Source: Nonomuraea ceibae
GTDB taxonomy: Bacteria > Actinomycetota > Actinomycetes > Streptosporangiales > Streptosporangiaceae
Assembly (NCBI RefSeq): GCF_019396325.1
Contig: NZ_JAHKRO010000098.1
Coordinates: 1 to 34,705 of the forward strand
Direction: 5' to 3'
Length of the DNA stretch: 34,705 nt
Of this stretch, positions 21,096 to 28,983 are shown one piece after another. Each line of letters begins with the position of its first letter. Positions within the stretch are counted from its first letter, which is position 1. The position numbers and the translations under genes were made by a program. The notes below the pieces were generated by a model, which saw nothing but the letters and a program-made list of their open reading frames with translations, was not told where the DNA came from and made no database searches.

Positions 21096-21120
21096 TCCCT
21101 TTCCGGCCGTTCCAGGAGCC

Positions 21121-21202
21121 CGGCCAAGTGCCGCTCCAGGGGCCCGGGCAAGTGCCGCCCTGAGGGGCCCGGCCAAGTGCCGCTCCAGGGGCCGGCCAAG
21201 TG
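21121..21202. repeat. 24-nt intergenic tandem repeat (3.4 copies)
   Basis: Units at 21121-21144, 21145-21169, 21170-21192 and a partial at 21193-21202 share CGGCCAAGTGCCGCTCCAGG. The unit length varies (24, 25, 23). It fills the space between the terminator and the promoter of the next gene. Confidence 0.85.
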
Positions 21203-21253
21203 GTCCGGCGGTAACCGCCGCGACTGGACCTACAGGCGCGCCCGGCCGCTTCG

Positions 21254-21259
21254 TAGGGT
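21254..21259 (+). promoter_or_regulatory. -10 box of the ICL/PEP-mutase-like gene (leaderless)
   Basis: TAGGGT ends exactly 7 nt before the ATG at 21266, with no ribosome site in between. Confidence 0.45.
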
Positions 21260-21265
21260 TCCGGC

Positions 21266-22018
21266 ATGACGACTGACAGAGCAGCCGAGCTGCGGGCCCT
21301 GCACGTGCCCGGCAAGCCGCTGATCCTGCCCAACGCCTGGGACGCCGCGTCGGCGCGGGCCGTCCGGGAGGCGGGTTTCCCGGCCGTCGCGACCGGGAGC
21401 GCGGCGGTGGCGCGGGTGCTGGGCTACGACGACGGCGAACGCACGCCGGTAGAGGAGATGCTGGCCGCGGTGGCGCGGATCACGCGGGTGGTGGACGTGC
21501 CGGTGACCGCCGACCTGGAACGCGGGTTCGGGCTGGAGCCGGCCGAGCTGGCCGCCCGGCTGGCCGCCACGGGCGCGGCCGGGTGCAACCTGGAGGACTC
21601 CGACCCTCGTACGGGCGAGCTCGTGGACGTGGGGACGCAGGCGCGGTTCCTGGCGGAGGTGCGCGCGGCGGCGGGACCCGGGCTGGTGCTGAACGCCCGG
21701 ATCGACACCTACATCGCGGGCGACTCCAGCCGCGCGGCGGCGGTGGCGCGGGCACGCGCCTACCTGGACGCGGGCGCCGACTGCGTCTACCCGATCGGGC
21801 TGGCCGACGAGCGGGAGATCGACGCGCTGGTGTCGGAGGTCCCGGGGCCGGTGAACATCCTGTTCAGGCCGGGGGTGCCCGGCCTGGCGAGGCTGGCCGC
21901 GCTGGGCGTGGCCCGGGTGAGCTACGGCCACGGCCTGCACCAGGCCGCGCACGCGTACGCGGTGGGCCTGATCGAGGCGGTCGCGCAGGGCCGCGACCCC
22001 TACCAGCGGGGGGAGTGA
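21266..22018 (+). CDS. Isocitrate lyase/phosphoenolpyruvate mutase family protein
   Basis: A 250-residue TIM-barrel enzyme of the ICL/PEPM superfamily, cytosolic. Visible family marks are PLILPNAWDAASARAV near the start, VTADLERGFG on the metal-binding strand, AAGCNLEDSDP, LNARIDTYI and the closing DCVYPIGLAD ... PVNILFRPG. The catalytic KKCGH motif of true isocitrate lyase is absent, so this is not a glyoxylate-shunt enzyme. C-C or C-P lyase chemistry on a small oxo-acid is the family expectation, with unknown substrate. The 24-bp gap to the next gene contains that gene's own -10 box. Confidence 0.85.
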   Translation: MTTDRAAELRALHVPGKPLILPNAWDAASARAVREAGFPAVATGSAAVARVLGYDDGERTPVEEMLAAVARITRVVDVPVTADLERGFGLEPAELAARLAATGAAGCNLEDSDPRTGELVDVGTQARFLAEVRAAAGPGLVLNARIDTYIAGDSSRAAAVARARAYLDAGADCVYPIGLADEREIDALVSEVPGPVNILFRPGVPGLARLAALGVARVSYGHGLHQAAHAYAVGLIEAVAQGRDPYQRGE

Positions 22019-22029
22019 CCGGGTCCCAC

Positions 22030-22035
22030 TACGCT
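22030..22035 (+). promoter_or_regulatory. -10 box of the LigB-like gene
   Basis: TACGCT predicts transcription starting within a base of the GTG at 22043. Confidence 0.4.
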
Positions 22036-22042
22036 GACGCCT

Positions 22043-22753
22043 GTGCTTGTCGCCGCGGCCGTCTGCCCGCACACCCCGCTGCTCGTCCCCGCCCTGGCCG
22101 GCGCCGGCCAGGGCGAGCTGGCCGGTCTCCGTTCCGCCTGTCATGAGGCCGTCGCCGCCCTGCTCGCCGCCGGGCCCGACCGGGTCGTGGTCGTGGGCGG
22201 GGCCGATCGCGACAGGGCGTTCGACGGGTGGGCGGCCGGCTCGCTGCGCTCCTACGGCGTGGACGTGACGACCGGGGCGGGAGAGCCGGTGCTGCCGCTG
22301 TCGCTGACGGTCGGCCGCTGGCTGCTGGAGCGGGCCGCGTACGACTTCGGCGCGGTCGCGCTGCGGGCCGTGGCGGCGGACGCGCCGGCGGACGCCTGCC
22401 TGAAGCTCGGCGCGGAGCTGGCGGGGGAGGGCCGGGTGGCGCTGCTCGTCGCGGCCGACGGGTCGGCCTGCCTGACCGCGAACTCCCCTGGCCACCTCGA
22501 CCCGGCGGCGGCCCCGTACGACGACCTGGTCGCCGGCGCGCTCGCCGGGGGCGACCACGAGACGCTGGCCGCGCTCGACCCCGGCACGGCCGACCGGCTC
22601 TGGGCGAGCGGCCGGGCCGCGCTCCAGGTGCTGGCCGGGGCGGCGGCGGGCGGCGCGTTCGACGGCAGCCTGCTCGCGCGGGCCGCCCCCTACGGCGTCG
22701 GCTACTTCACGGCCGTGTGGCGACGGCGCGGCGCGGCACCGGGATCTTCATGA
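22043..22753 (+). CDS. Class III extradiol dioxygenase subunit-B-like protein
   Basis: A 236-residue cytosolic protein. The start (MLVAAAVCPHTPLLVPALAG) with His10 and the DRVVVVGGADRDRAFDG segment match the LigB-like fold found next to miaA in many actinomycetes. It is short for an active ring-cleaving dioxygenase and its real reaction is unknown. The GTG start is predicted to be leaderless. Its last 47 bp (22707-22753) overlap the end of the convergent RNase Z gene, so both C-termini are encoded in the same DNA. Confidence 0.8.
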   Translation: MLVAAAVCPHTPLLVPALAGAGQGELAGLRSACHEAVAALLAAGPDRVVVVGGADRDRAFDGWAAGSLRSYGVDVTTGAGEPVLPLSLTVGRWLLERAAYDFGAVALRAVAADAPADACLKLGAELAGEGRVALLVAADGSACLTANSPGHLDPAAAPYDDLVAGALAGGDHETLAALDPGTADRLWASGRAALQVLAGAAAGGAFDGSLLARAAPYGVGYFTAVWRRRGAAPGSS

Positions 22754-23618
22754 GGTCCCTGGCCAGGATCACCTCACCGTCGTAGGAGCGCCGCACCTCC
22801 TCCAGGAACGCCGCCTCCTGGGTGATGCCGTAGCGCTCGGAGAAGTGCGTCAGCACCAGCCGCCGCACGCCCGCGTCGGCCGCCACCACGCCCGCCTCGT
22901 ACGCCGTCAGGTGCCCGTACTCCTTGGCCAGCACGCCCTCGGACGACAGGAACGTGGCCTCGATCACCAGCAGGTCCACCCCGTTGGCGAGCTCGAAGAC
23001 CGTGTCGCACAGCCGCGTGTCCATGACGAACGCGGCGCTCTGCCCCGGCCGGGGCTCGCTGCACTCGGCGAGCGTCACGCCGCGCACCGACCCGGTGCGC
23101 TGCAGCTCGCTGACCTCCGGGCCGCGGATGCCGTGCGCGGCGAGCCGGTCGGGCAGCATGCGGACGCCCGGCGGCTCCTGGACGCGATAGCCGTAGGACT
23201 CGACCGGATGCGACAGGCGGCGCGCGGTGAGCGGCCCGACGGCGGCGCGCGAGCCGGAGACCGGATGCTCCTCGATGACCTGCGTGTCGGCGAAGGCGGC
23301 GGCGTGTCGCAGCCGCCGCCAGTAGGACGTGCCGGACGCGGGGAAGACCGCCCGGACCGGATGCCGGACCCGGTCGCGGGCGATGCGCTGCACGACCCCG
23401 GGCACGCCCAGGCAGTGGTCGCCGTGGAAGTGCGTCAGGCAGATCCAGTGCACGTCGTGCGCGCTCACCCCGGCGTGCAGCATCTGCCGCTGTGTGCCCT
23501 CTCCGGGGTCGAAAAGGTAGCCTTGGCCGTCCCAGCGCAGAAGGTAACCGTTGTGGTTGCGGTGCCGGGTCGGCACCGCGCTGGAGGTGCCGAGGACCAC
23601 GAGCTCACGTGAGGACAT
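22707..23618 (-). CDS. rnz: Ribonuclease Z (metallo-beta-lactamase fold)
   Basis: A 303-residue zinc hydrolase of the RNase Z/ElaC type, which trims 3' trailers of tRNA precursors. Opening strands ELVVLGTSSAVPTRHRNHNG and FDPGEGTQRQ are diagnostic; the zinc motif HxHxDH is HFHGDH (63-68), with further ligands in FVMDTRLCDT and LTHFSERYG. VIEATF and AKEYGHLTA match the C-terminal half. I chose ATG 23618: its codon overlaps the ogt start on the other strand at CATG, and homology begins here. The upstream frame to 23693 would run into ogt. The end overlaps the LigB-like gene by 47 bp. Confidence 0.92.
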   Translation of the reverse strand: MSSRELVVLGTSSAVPTRHRNHNGYLLRWDGQGYLFDPGEGTQRQMLHAGVSAHDVHWICLTHFHGDHCLGVPGVVQRIARDRVRHPVRAVFPASGTSYWRRLRHAAAFADTQVIEEHPVSGSRAAVGPLTARRLSHPVESYGYRVQEPPGVRMLPDRLAAHGIRGPEVSELQRTGSVRGVTLAECSEPRPGQSAAFVMDTRLCDTVFELANGVDLLVIEATFLSSEGVLAKEYGHLTAYEAGVVAADAGVRRLVLTHFSERYGITQEAAFLEEVRRSYDGEVILARDLMKIPVPRRAVATRP

Positions 23619-24141
23619 GATGGCCGCATCTGCCGTTACGGTCGCGTTCGCCGAGGTGCCGACACCGGTCGGCGCGTTCGTGCTGGCCGTCACCGAGGAC
23701 GGGCTGGCCGCGTCGGGCTGGGGCGCCCGCGAGCGGCTGGGCGAACTTCTCGGCCTGCCTGAAGTTCATGACCCGGATCGTACGGGTTTCGTGGTGGAGG
23801 AGTTGCATGCTTATTTCGGCGGCGGGTTGCGGCGCTTCGAGACGCCGATCGACTGGCGGCTGACGTCCGGCTCGCGCCGCCGCGTGCTCCAGGCCCTGTT
23901 CGAGGTCCCGTACGGCACCGCCGTCACCTACGGCGAGCTGGCCGAGCGCAGCGGCTCGAACGTGCCCGCGCGCGGCATCGGCTCGATCATGGGCTCCAAC
24001 CCGCTGCCGATCGTGGTGCCCTGCCACCGGGTGGTCGCGGGCAACGGGCTGGGCGGGTTCAGCGGCGGCGTGGGCGTGGAGACCAAGCGCTGGCTGCTCA
24101 CCCACGAGGGCTACCTGCAGCCGACGCTGCTCGATCTGTGA
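23617..24141 (+). CDS. ogt: Methylated-DNA--protein-cysteine S-methyltransferase
   Basis: A suicide repair enzyme that moves the methyl group from O6-methylguanine to its own cysteine. An N-terminal ribonuclease-H-like domain is followed by the conserved C-terminal half with VPYGTAVTYGELA, ARGIGSIMGSNPLPIVVPCH; the acceptor is Cys135 of PCHRV counted from ATG 23620. About 173 residues, normal for Ogt. Tandem ATGs at 23617 and 23620 follow GAGGA closely; 23620 has the better spacing. The first ATG overlaps the rnz start codon on the opposite strand. The stop overlaps the miaA start by 4 bp, so ogt and miaA are coupled. Confidence 0.93.
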   Translation: MMAASAVTVAFAEVPTPVGAFVLAVTEDGLAASGWGARERLGELLGLPEVHDPDRTGFVVEELHAYFGGGLRRFETPIDWRLTSGSRRRVLQALFEVPYGTAVTYGELAERSGSNVPARGIGSIMGSNPLPIVVPCHRVVAGNGLGGFSGGVGVETKRWLLTHEGYLQPTLLDL

Positions 24142-25058
24142 AAGTGGCGAGGGTGCGCGAAAAGCCGGTCATCGCCGTGGTGGGGCCCACCGCGGCAGGG
24201 AAGTCCGATCTCGCCGTGGACATCGCGCTGCGGCTGGGCGGCGAGTGCGTCAACGCCGACTCCATGCAGCTCTACCGGGGCATGGACATCGGCACCGCCA
24301 AGCTGACCCTGGAGGAGCGGCGCGGGGTGCCGCACCACCTGCTCGACATCTGGGACGTCACGGTGACGGCCAGCGTCGCCGAGTACCAGCGGCTGGCCAG
24401 GGCGGTGATCGAGGCCGTCGACGTGCCGGTGCTGGTCGGCGGCAGCGGCCTGTACGTGCGGGCGGCGATCGACGACCTGGAGTTCCCCGGCACCGACCCG
24501 GAGATCCGGGCCAGGCTGGAGGCGGAGCTGGCCGAGACCGGCCCGGCGCCGCTGTACGAGCGGCTGCGCGGGCTCGACCCCGTCGCGGCGGCGGCGATCC
24601 TGCCGAGCAACGGCCGCCGCATCGTGCGCGCGCTGGAGGTGATCGAGCACTCCGGCAGGCCGTTCTCGGCGACGATGCCGTCCTACGACGCGGTCCACCC
24701 CAGCGTCCAGATCGGGCTGGAGGTGCCCAGGCCGCAGCTCGACGAGCGGATCGAGGTCCGGGTCGGGCGCATGTGGGCGGCCGGTCTGGTGGAGGAGGTG
24801 CGCGGGCTGCTCGGCCAGGGGCTGGCCGAGGGCCGAACGGCCGGGCTGGCGCTCGGTTACGCACAGGTGATCCGGTTCCTGCGGGGGGAGTGGAGCGAGG
24901 AGCAGGCGTACGAGGAGACGGTCCGGGCCACCCGGCGCTTCGCCCGGCGGCAGGAGTCGTGGTTCCGCCGCGATCCGCGGGTGTGCTGGCTGCCCTATGA
25001 CGCCCCCGACCTGCTCGAACGGTCCCTGGCGCGGATAGCGGGGGAAGGCTGCGCTTAA
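24138..25058 (+). CDS. miaA: tRNA dimethylallyltransferase
   Basis: A 306-residue enzyme that prenylates A37 of tRNAs reading UNN codons, making i6A, the substrate of MiaB. Walker A is GPTAAGKS (16-23); NADSMQLYRGMDIGTAK, PHHLLDIWDV, LVGGSGLYVRA and LALGYAQVI are family signatures, and the C-terminal FARRQESWFRRD helps grip tRNA. The GTG start overlaps the ogt stop (GTGA). Its TAA stop (25056-25058) is also the first half of the predicted dapF -10 box. Confidence 0.96.
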   Translation: MKVARVREKPVIAVVGPTAAGKSDLAVDIALRLGGECVNADSMQLYRGMDIGTAKLTLEERRGVPHHLLDIWDVTVTASVAEYQRLARAVIEAVDVPVLVGGSGLYVRAAIDDLEFPGTDPEIRARLEAELAETGPAPLYERLRGLDPVAAAAILPSNGRRIVRALEVIEHSGRPFSATMPSYDAVHPSVQIGLEVPRPQLDERIEVRVGRMWAAGLVEEVRGLLGQGLAEGRTAGLALGYAQVIRFLRGEWSEEQAYEETVRATRRFARRQESWFRRDPRVCWLPYDAPDLLERSLARIAGEGCA

Positions 25059-25061
25059 AAT
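25056..25061 (+). promoter_or_regulatory. -10 box of dapF overlapping the miaA stop codon
   Basis: TAAAAT, one of the most AT-rich hexamers in this stretch, begins with the miaA TAA stop and ends 7 nt before the dapF ATG at 25068. There is no ribosome site, so dapF is predicted to be leaderless. Confidence 0.5.
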
Positions 25062-25067
25062 TCGACC

Positions 25068-25880
25068 ATGCGCTTTCTCAAGGGGCACGGCACCGAGAAC
25101 GATTTCGTCATCCTCCCCGACCCCGATGGCGAGCTCGACGTATCCGCCTCGCTGGTCGAGAAGATCTGTGACCGCAGGGCCGGGATCGGCGCCGACGGCG
25201 TGCTCCGGGTGGTGCGCACCAAGCAGGCTCCTGAGGTGGCCGACCAGGCCGGTCAGGCCGAGTGGTTCATGGACTACCGCAACGCCGACGGCAGCGTGGC
25301 CGAGATGTGCGGCAACGGCGTGCGCGTCTTCGCCCGCTACCTGGCCGAGGCCGGGCTGGCGGAGTCCGACGAGTTCGGCGTGGCGACGCGGGGCGGGGTG
25401 CGCAGGGTGCGGCTGGAGCCCGGCGGTGACGTCACCGTCGACATGGGCAAGCCGCGCGTGGGCGGCACCAGCGTCACGACGGTCGCTGGGCAGGAGTACG
25501 AGGGCATCTGCGTCGACATGGGCAACCCGCACCTGGCCTGCTCGATCGGCGACCCGGTGGTCCAGCTCGACCTGTCGCACCAGCCGAACTTCGACCCGGG
25601 GGTGTTCCCGGCCGGGGTCAACATCGAGCTGTTCAACGCGGTGGGCACCAGCCGGGCGGTGATGCGCGTGTTCGAGCGCGGCTCCGGCGAGACCCGCGCC
25701 TGCGGCACCGGCGCGGTCGCCACGGCCGTCGCGGCGGCGGCGCTGTCGGGCGACACCACCGGCACCTGGACCGTCGAGGTGCTGGGCGGCACGCTCACGG
25801 TCACGCTCGACGAGGAGACGAGCTACCTGAGCGGCCCGGCCGTGATCATCGCGTCCGGCAACCTGATGCTTGCAGAATGA
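25068..25880 (+). CDS. dapF: Diaminopimelate epimerase
   Basis: A 270-residue cofactor-free racemase converting LL- to meso-diaminopimelate for lysine and peptidoglycan. The two-cysteine acid/base pair is present: Cys81 in EMCGNGVR and Cys212 in RACGTGA. FLKGHGTENDFV opens the first of two pseudo-symmetric domains, and GNPHLACSI and GSGETRACGTG are typical. Length is normal. It lies 9 nt after miaA but has its own predicted promoter. In many actinomycetes hflX follows; here unrelated genes do. Confidence 0.97.
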   Translation: MRFLKGHGTENDFVILPDPDGELDVSASLVEKICDRRAGIGADGVLRVVRTKQAPEVADQAGQAEWFMDYRNADGSVAEMCGNGVRVFARYLAEAGLAESDEFGVATRGGVRRVRLEPGGDVTVDMGKPRVGGTSVTTVAGQEYEGICVDMGNPHLACSIGDPVVQLDLSHQPNFDPGVFPAGVNIELFNAVGTSRAVMRVFERGSGETRACGTGAVATAVAAAALSGDTTGTWTVEVLGGTLTVTLDEETSYLSGPAVIIASGNLMLAE

Positions 25881-25930
25881 TGTTCTCCTGAGCGATGCTG
25901 GGTCTGCTAACCGAACCGAGAGGGGTGGAG

Positions 25931-26686
25931 ATGGCGGACCCGCGAGCCACCGCGGTGGCGGTCAAGGGGCCCATCGGGCACTACGGCGGCGGCTTCATGG
26001 TCTCCCGCGAGGCCAAGGCCGTCTGCGAGGAGCACGGCCTGGGCCCCAGGGAGCTCTACTTCCGGGGCCGCTGCGGCGTGCTCGGCGAGTGCGACGCCGA
26101 CGTGGTCGTCTCCGTGGCGGTCTTCTTCCCGGCCGAGCACGTCGCCGACAACTGGAACGGCGGCCGCAAGATGCCCGTCGAGCAGGCTGTCGATCTCTAC
26201 GCCGAAGCCTGCCGGCAGTGGGGCAGGCGCAAGCTCGGCGGCTACGCCGGGTGCGCCAGGATCGCCGAGCTGCTGGAGCCGGTCGTCGAGCACGCCTCGC
26301 CCGTCGGGGCGCCGCTGTTCGCCGGGTGGCGGGCCGTTCCGCTGGCCGACGACGCGCCCGCGCGGGCCACCCAGCTCATGCACGTGGTCCGCGAGCTGCG
26401 CGGCGCCCTCCACGCCAACGCGGTCGTCGCCGCCGGGCTGCACCCGCTCGACGCCACGCTCGCCGCCGCCCACGACGGCACCCCGTTCGGCCCGGCCGCC
26501 GGAGAGATGATCGCCCGCTTCTTCACCTGGCCCGAGCCCTACGACACGCCGGGACCCGACCTGATCGCCCGGCGGGCCGCTGTGGAAGATGTCACCGACG
26601 ATCTGATGGCACCGGTCTTTTCGGTCCTTAACGGTGACGAATCAGACGAGCTCATCGAGCTTCTGCGTTTTGGGCACGGTGATTGA
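25931..26686 (+). CDS. Conserved hypothetical protein, possibly SCO6745/SalK-like
   Basis: About 251 residues, mostly helical with a helical bundle character, no signal or membrane segment. Conserved-looking marks are GGGFMVSREAKAVCEEHGLG, ELYFRGRCGVLGECDADVV, VAVFFPAEHVADNWNGGRK and FFTWPEPYD. The R-GR-GVLG ... FF pattern resembles the actinobacterial SCO6745 (SalK-like) family of unknown function; this is recollection and not certain. I chose ATG 25931 because a purine-rich GAGAGGGGTGGAG stretch precedes it; ATG 25895 would add 12 residues without a site. It ends 19 bp before the next gene. Confidence 0.65.
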   Translation: MADPRATAVAVKGPIGHYGGGFMVSREAKAVCEEHGLGPRELYFRGRCGVLGECDADVVVSVAVFFPAEHVADNWNGGRKMPVEQAVDLYAEACRQWGRRKLGGYAGCARIAELLEPVVEHASPVGAPLFAGWRAVPLADDAPARATQLMHVVRELRGALHANAVVAAGLHPLDATLAAAHDGTPFGPAAGEMIARFFTWPEPYDTPGPDLIARRAAVEDVTDDLMAPVFSVLNGDESDELIELLRFGHGD

Positions 26687-26697
26687 CCTGGCAGACT
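26670..26697 (+). promoter_or_regulatory. Candidate promoter of the TPR-like gene
   Basis: TTGGGC (26670-26675), a 16-nt spacer and CAGACT (26692-26697), overlapping the end of the preceding gene. The predicted start is about 2 nt before the ATG at 26706, and there is no Shine-Dalgarno. Confidence 0.35.
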
Positions 26698-26705
26698 GAC
26701 TGCCC

Positions 26706-28982
26706 ATGGACGTGGACATCTGGGCCTGGGTCGGCGAAACCCAGCAGCAGCTTTCCGAGGCGGGCAACGTGGGCCTCGCCATGGCGCTGGGAGACCTCCC
26801 CGCACAGGCCTATGAAGGGCGTTATCCCCAGCTCGACGTGATGGCTCCGGCCATCGCCCAGCAGGCGGAGACCCTGGAGCAGCCCTGGCTTGAGTTCTAC
26901 GCCCGCTACTGGCACCTGATCGGCCGCATCGGCGACCGCGCCCAGGGCGCGGTCGCGATCGAGGACGCCCAGCACCTGCTCGCGTTCGCCCAGCGCGAAG
27001 AGGTGCGCTCCTGCCCGGCCACGCCGGCCGCGGTCGAGGCCCTCGCCATCGCCTGGGCCAACGCCGACGGCCCCGGTTACGCGGCCGAGCGCCTGGAGAC
27101 GCTCGGCGCCGCGATCGAGCAGGCCGAGCCCGCCGGTCCCGCCTACAGCGGCCTCGTGACGCAGTACGTCGCCGCCCTCGTCGACGCCGGCCGCGCCGAT
27201 GAGGCGGTCAGCTACGCCGAGTCCGCCGTCGAGCGGCTGCGCGCCGCCGGCCGCGAGTCGAGCTGGGAGCTCGGCGCCGAGAGCGCCCGCGCGCTGCTCG
27301 CCGCCGGCCGCGCCGAGGACGCGCTGACCGCGCTCCAGGCCGCCGCCGGCTTCCAGGCCGACGACCCCGTGGCCAAGGACCATCGCGACGGCGTCCGCCG
27401 CGCCCTCATCCTGGCCACCCTCGGCCGCGTCGCCGAGGCCGTCGACGCGCTGCCCGACCTCGACGTGGTCGGCGAGCACCCGAGGGTCTTCGTCGAGTGG
27501 ACCCGCGCCGTCAGCCTGCTGGCGAGCTCGTCCCAGATCACCAACACCTGGCAGCTCGGCCGCGTGCTGCGCCAGTGGATCGACTACTTCGGCATGATGG
27601 GCGGCTACCGCTCCCGCGTCGAGCTCGCGCTGGTCGCGGGCGACCTGGCCGTCGCCCGGCAGGGCGTGTGGCAGGCCCGGCTGCTGGCCGACCTGGCCGA
27701 GTCCGGCGCGGGCGAGCTGCGCGACGCCTCCGGCGTGGCCGAGCGGGTGGCCGCCCTGCGCGCCGCCGCCGACGCCGCCACCGAGCCCGAGGCGCCCGGC
27801 CCGCTGGAGGAGCGCGTCGGCTACTTCGACGCCGCCGACGGCTACAACGCCGACCCCGAGCGCTGGGTCGGCTGGCTGGCCCCGCTGTCCGGCAAGGACA
27901 TCGAGGCGACCCGCCGCCACACCACCACGCTCGGCTTCCTGGGCTACCCGTCCTCCGGCGCCGACATCTACTGGAAGATGCTCGTCGACAGCGGCGACAT
28001 CGCCTCCGCCGACGGCGACGACGTCGCCTACCTCACCACGCTGCTCATCGAGGCCCGCCAGGACGAGCGGCTGGAGCAGATGGCCGGCAAGCTGCCGCAC
28101 GACGCCAAGTGGCTGACCCTGGCCCGCCTGCACAGCGCCCGCGAGCGCTGGGCCGAGGCGCTCGACGCCGCCGAGCACGCGGTGGCCGCCGGCGCCGGGG
28201 TGGAGGCCCGCCGGGTGCTCGCCGGAGCCGCCCAGCAGGTCGACGAGAACGCCAGGGGCGCGGGCGCGCTGCTGGAGGTGCTCGACGAGCTCACCGACGA
28301 GGACGTCTGGCGCATGATCGTCATGGCGACCGCCGCCGAGGACTGGGACACCGTGCGCAAGGGCGCCGCCAAGATCGGCATGCCGATCAAGTCCACCGAG
28401 GGGCCGATCGAGGAGGAGCTGGGCCTCATCCGGGTCATCCTCCCGGCGCCCGACGGCGGCCAGCGGCAGGTCCTGTCCATCCGCACCGGCCCCGCCACCG
28501 CCCGGCTCGCCCTGCCGCAGCCGCGCGGGATGGAGTACAACGCGGGCGACCTGGTCGTCTTCGACCCGCAGCTGCTGGAGCCGCTGCCCGAGGACCCCCA
28601 GGAGCAGCAGAACTTCGTGCCCCCGTTCGCCGCGGTCAGCATCCTGCGCCCCGGCGGCTACACGAGCTACTTCTTCGACGGCGCCGCGCCGAGCGAGGCC
28701 GACTGGACCGAGTTCACCGAGGTCATGGCCGAGCGGGGCTGGCCGATGTGGGTCTACAGCGACGAGAACTACAAGGTCACCCACCCGACCACCGGCGAGC
28801 AGATCCCCGGCGTGTTCGGCTGGGTCGCGGTGCCGCCCAACGTCTCGGCGGTCGAGGTCGACGCCCTGCTCGACGACGCCACCGAGCGCTGGTCCCACCC
28901 GCTGGCCTGGCTCGACCTGGCCCGCGAGGTCGACGTCGAGGTCGAGCGGCACGAGCGGATCGTCAAGGAATACGGGCTCTGA
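26706..28982 (+). CDS. TPR-like helical-repeat protein of unknown function, 758 aa
   Basis: The first two thirds are helix-turn-helix repeats of TPR character, clearest at about 135-215 (VTQYVAALVDAGRADEAVSY, ALLAAGRAEDALTALQAAAG) and again at about 470-510 (LARLHSARERWAEALDAAEH). From about residue 567 the character changes to a beta-rich domain (LGLIRVILPAPDGGQRQVLS, NAGDLVVFDPQLLEPLPEDP, GGYTSYFFDGAAPSEADW) followed by a WPMWVYSDENYKVTHP stretch and an acidic helix. I do not recognise that C-terminal domain. There is no signal peptide or membrane segment, so it is probably a cytosolic scaffold. The SDR gene starts one base after its stop and is likely co-transcribed. Confidence 0.8.
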   Translation: MDVDIWAWVGETQQQLSEAGNVGLAMALGDLPAQAYEGRYPQLDVMAPAIAQQAETLEQPWLEFYARYWHLIGRIGDRAQGAVAIEDAQHLLAFAQREEVRSCPATPAAVEALAIAWANADGPGYAAERLETLGAAIEQAEPAGPAYSGLVTQYVAALVDAGRADEAVSYAESAVERLRAAGRESSWELGAESARALLAAGRAEDALTALQAAAGFQADDPVAKDHRDGVRRALILATLGRVAEAVDALPDLDVVGEHPRVFVEWTRAVSLLASSSQITNTWQLGRVLRQWIDYFGMMGGYRSRVELALVAGDLAVARQGVWQARLLADLAESGAGELRDASGVAERVAALRAAADAATEPEAPGPLEERVGYFDAADGYNADPERWVGWLAPLSGKDIEATRRHTTTLGFLGYPSSGADIYWKMLVDSGDIASADGDDVAYLTTLLIEARQDERLEQMAGKLPHDAKWLTLARLHSARERWAEALDAAEHAVAAGAGVEARRVLAGAAQQVDENARGAGALLEVLDELTDEDVWRMIVMATAAEDWDTVRKGAAKIGMPIKSTEGPIEEELGLIRVILPAPDGGQRQVLSIRTGPATARLALPQPRGMEYNAGDLVVFDPQLLEPLPEDPQEQQNFVPPFAAVSILRPGGYTSYFFDGAAPSEADWTEFTEVMAERGWPMWVYSDENYKVTHPTTGEQIPGVFGWVAVPPNVSAVEVDALLDDATERWSHPLAWLDLAREVDVEVERHERIVKEYGL

Positions 28983-28983
28983 C

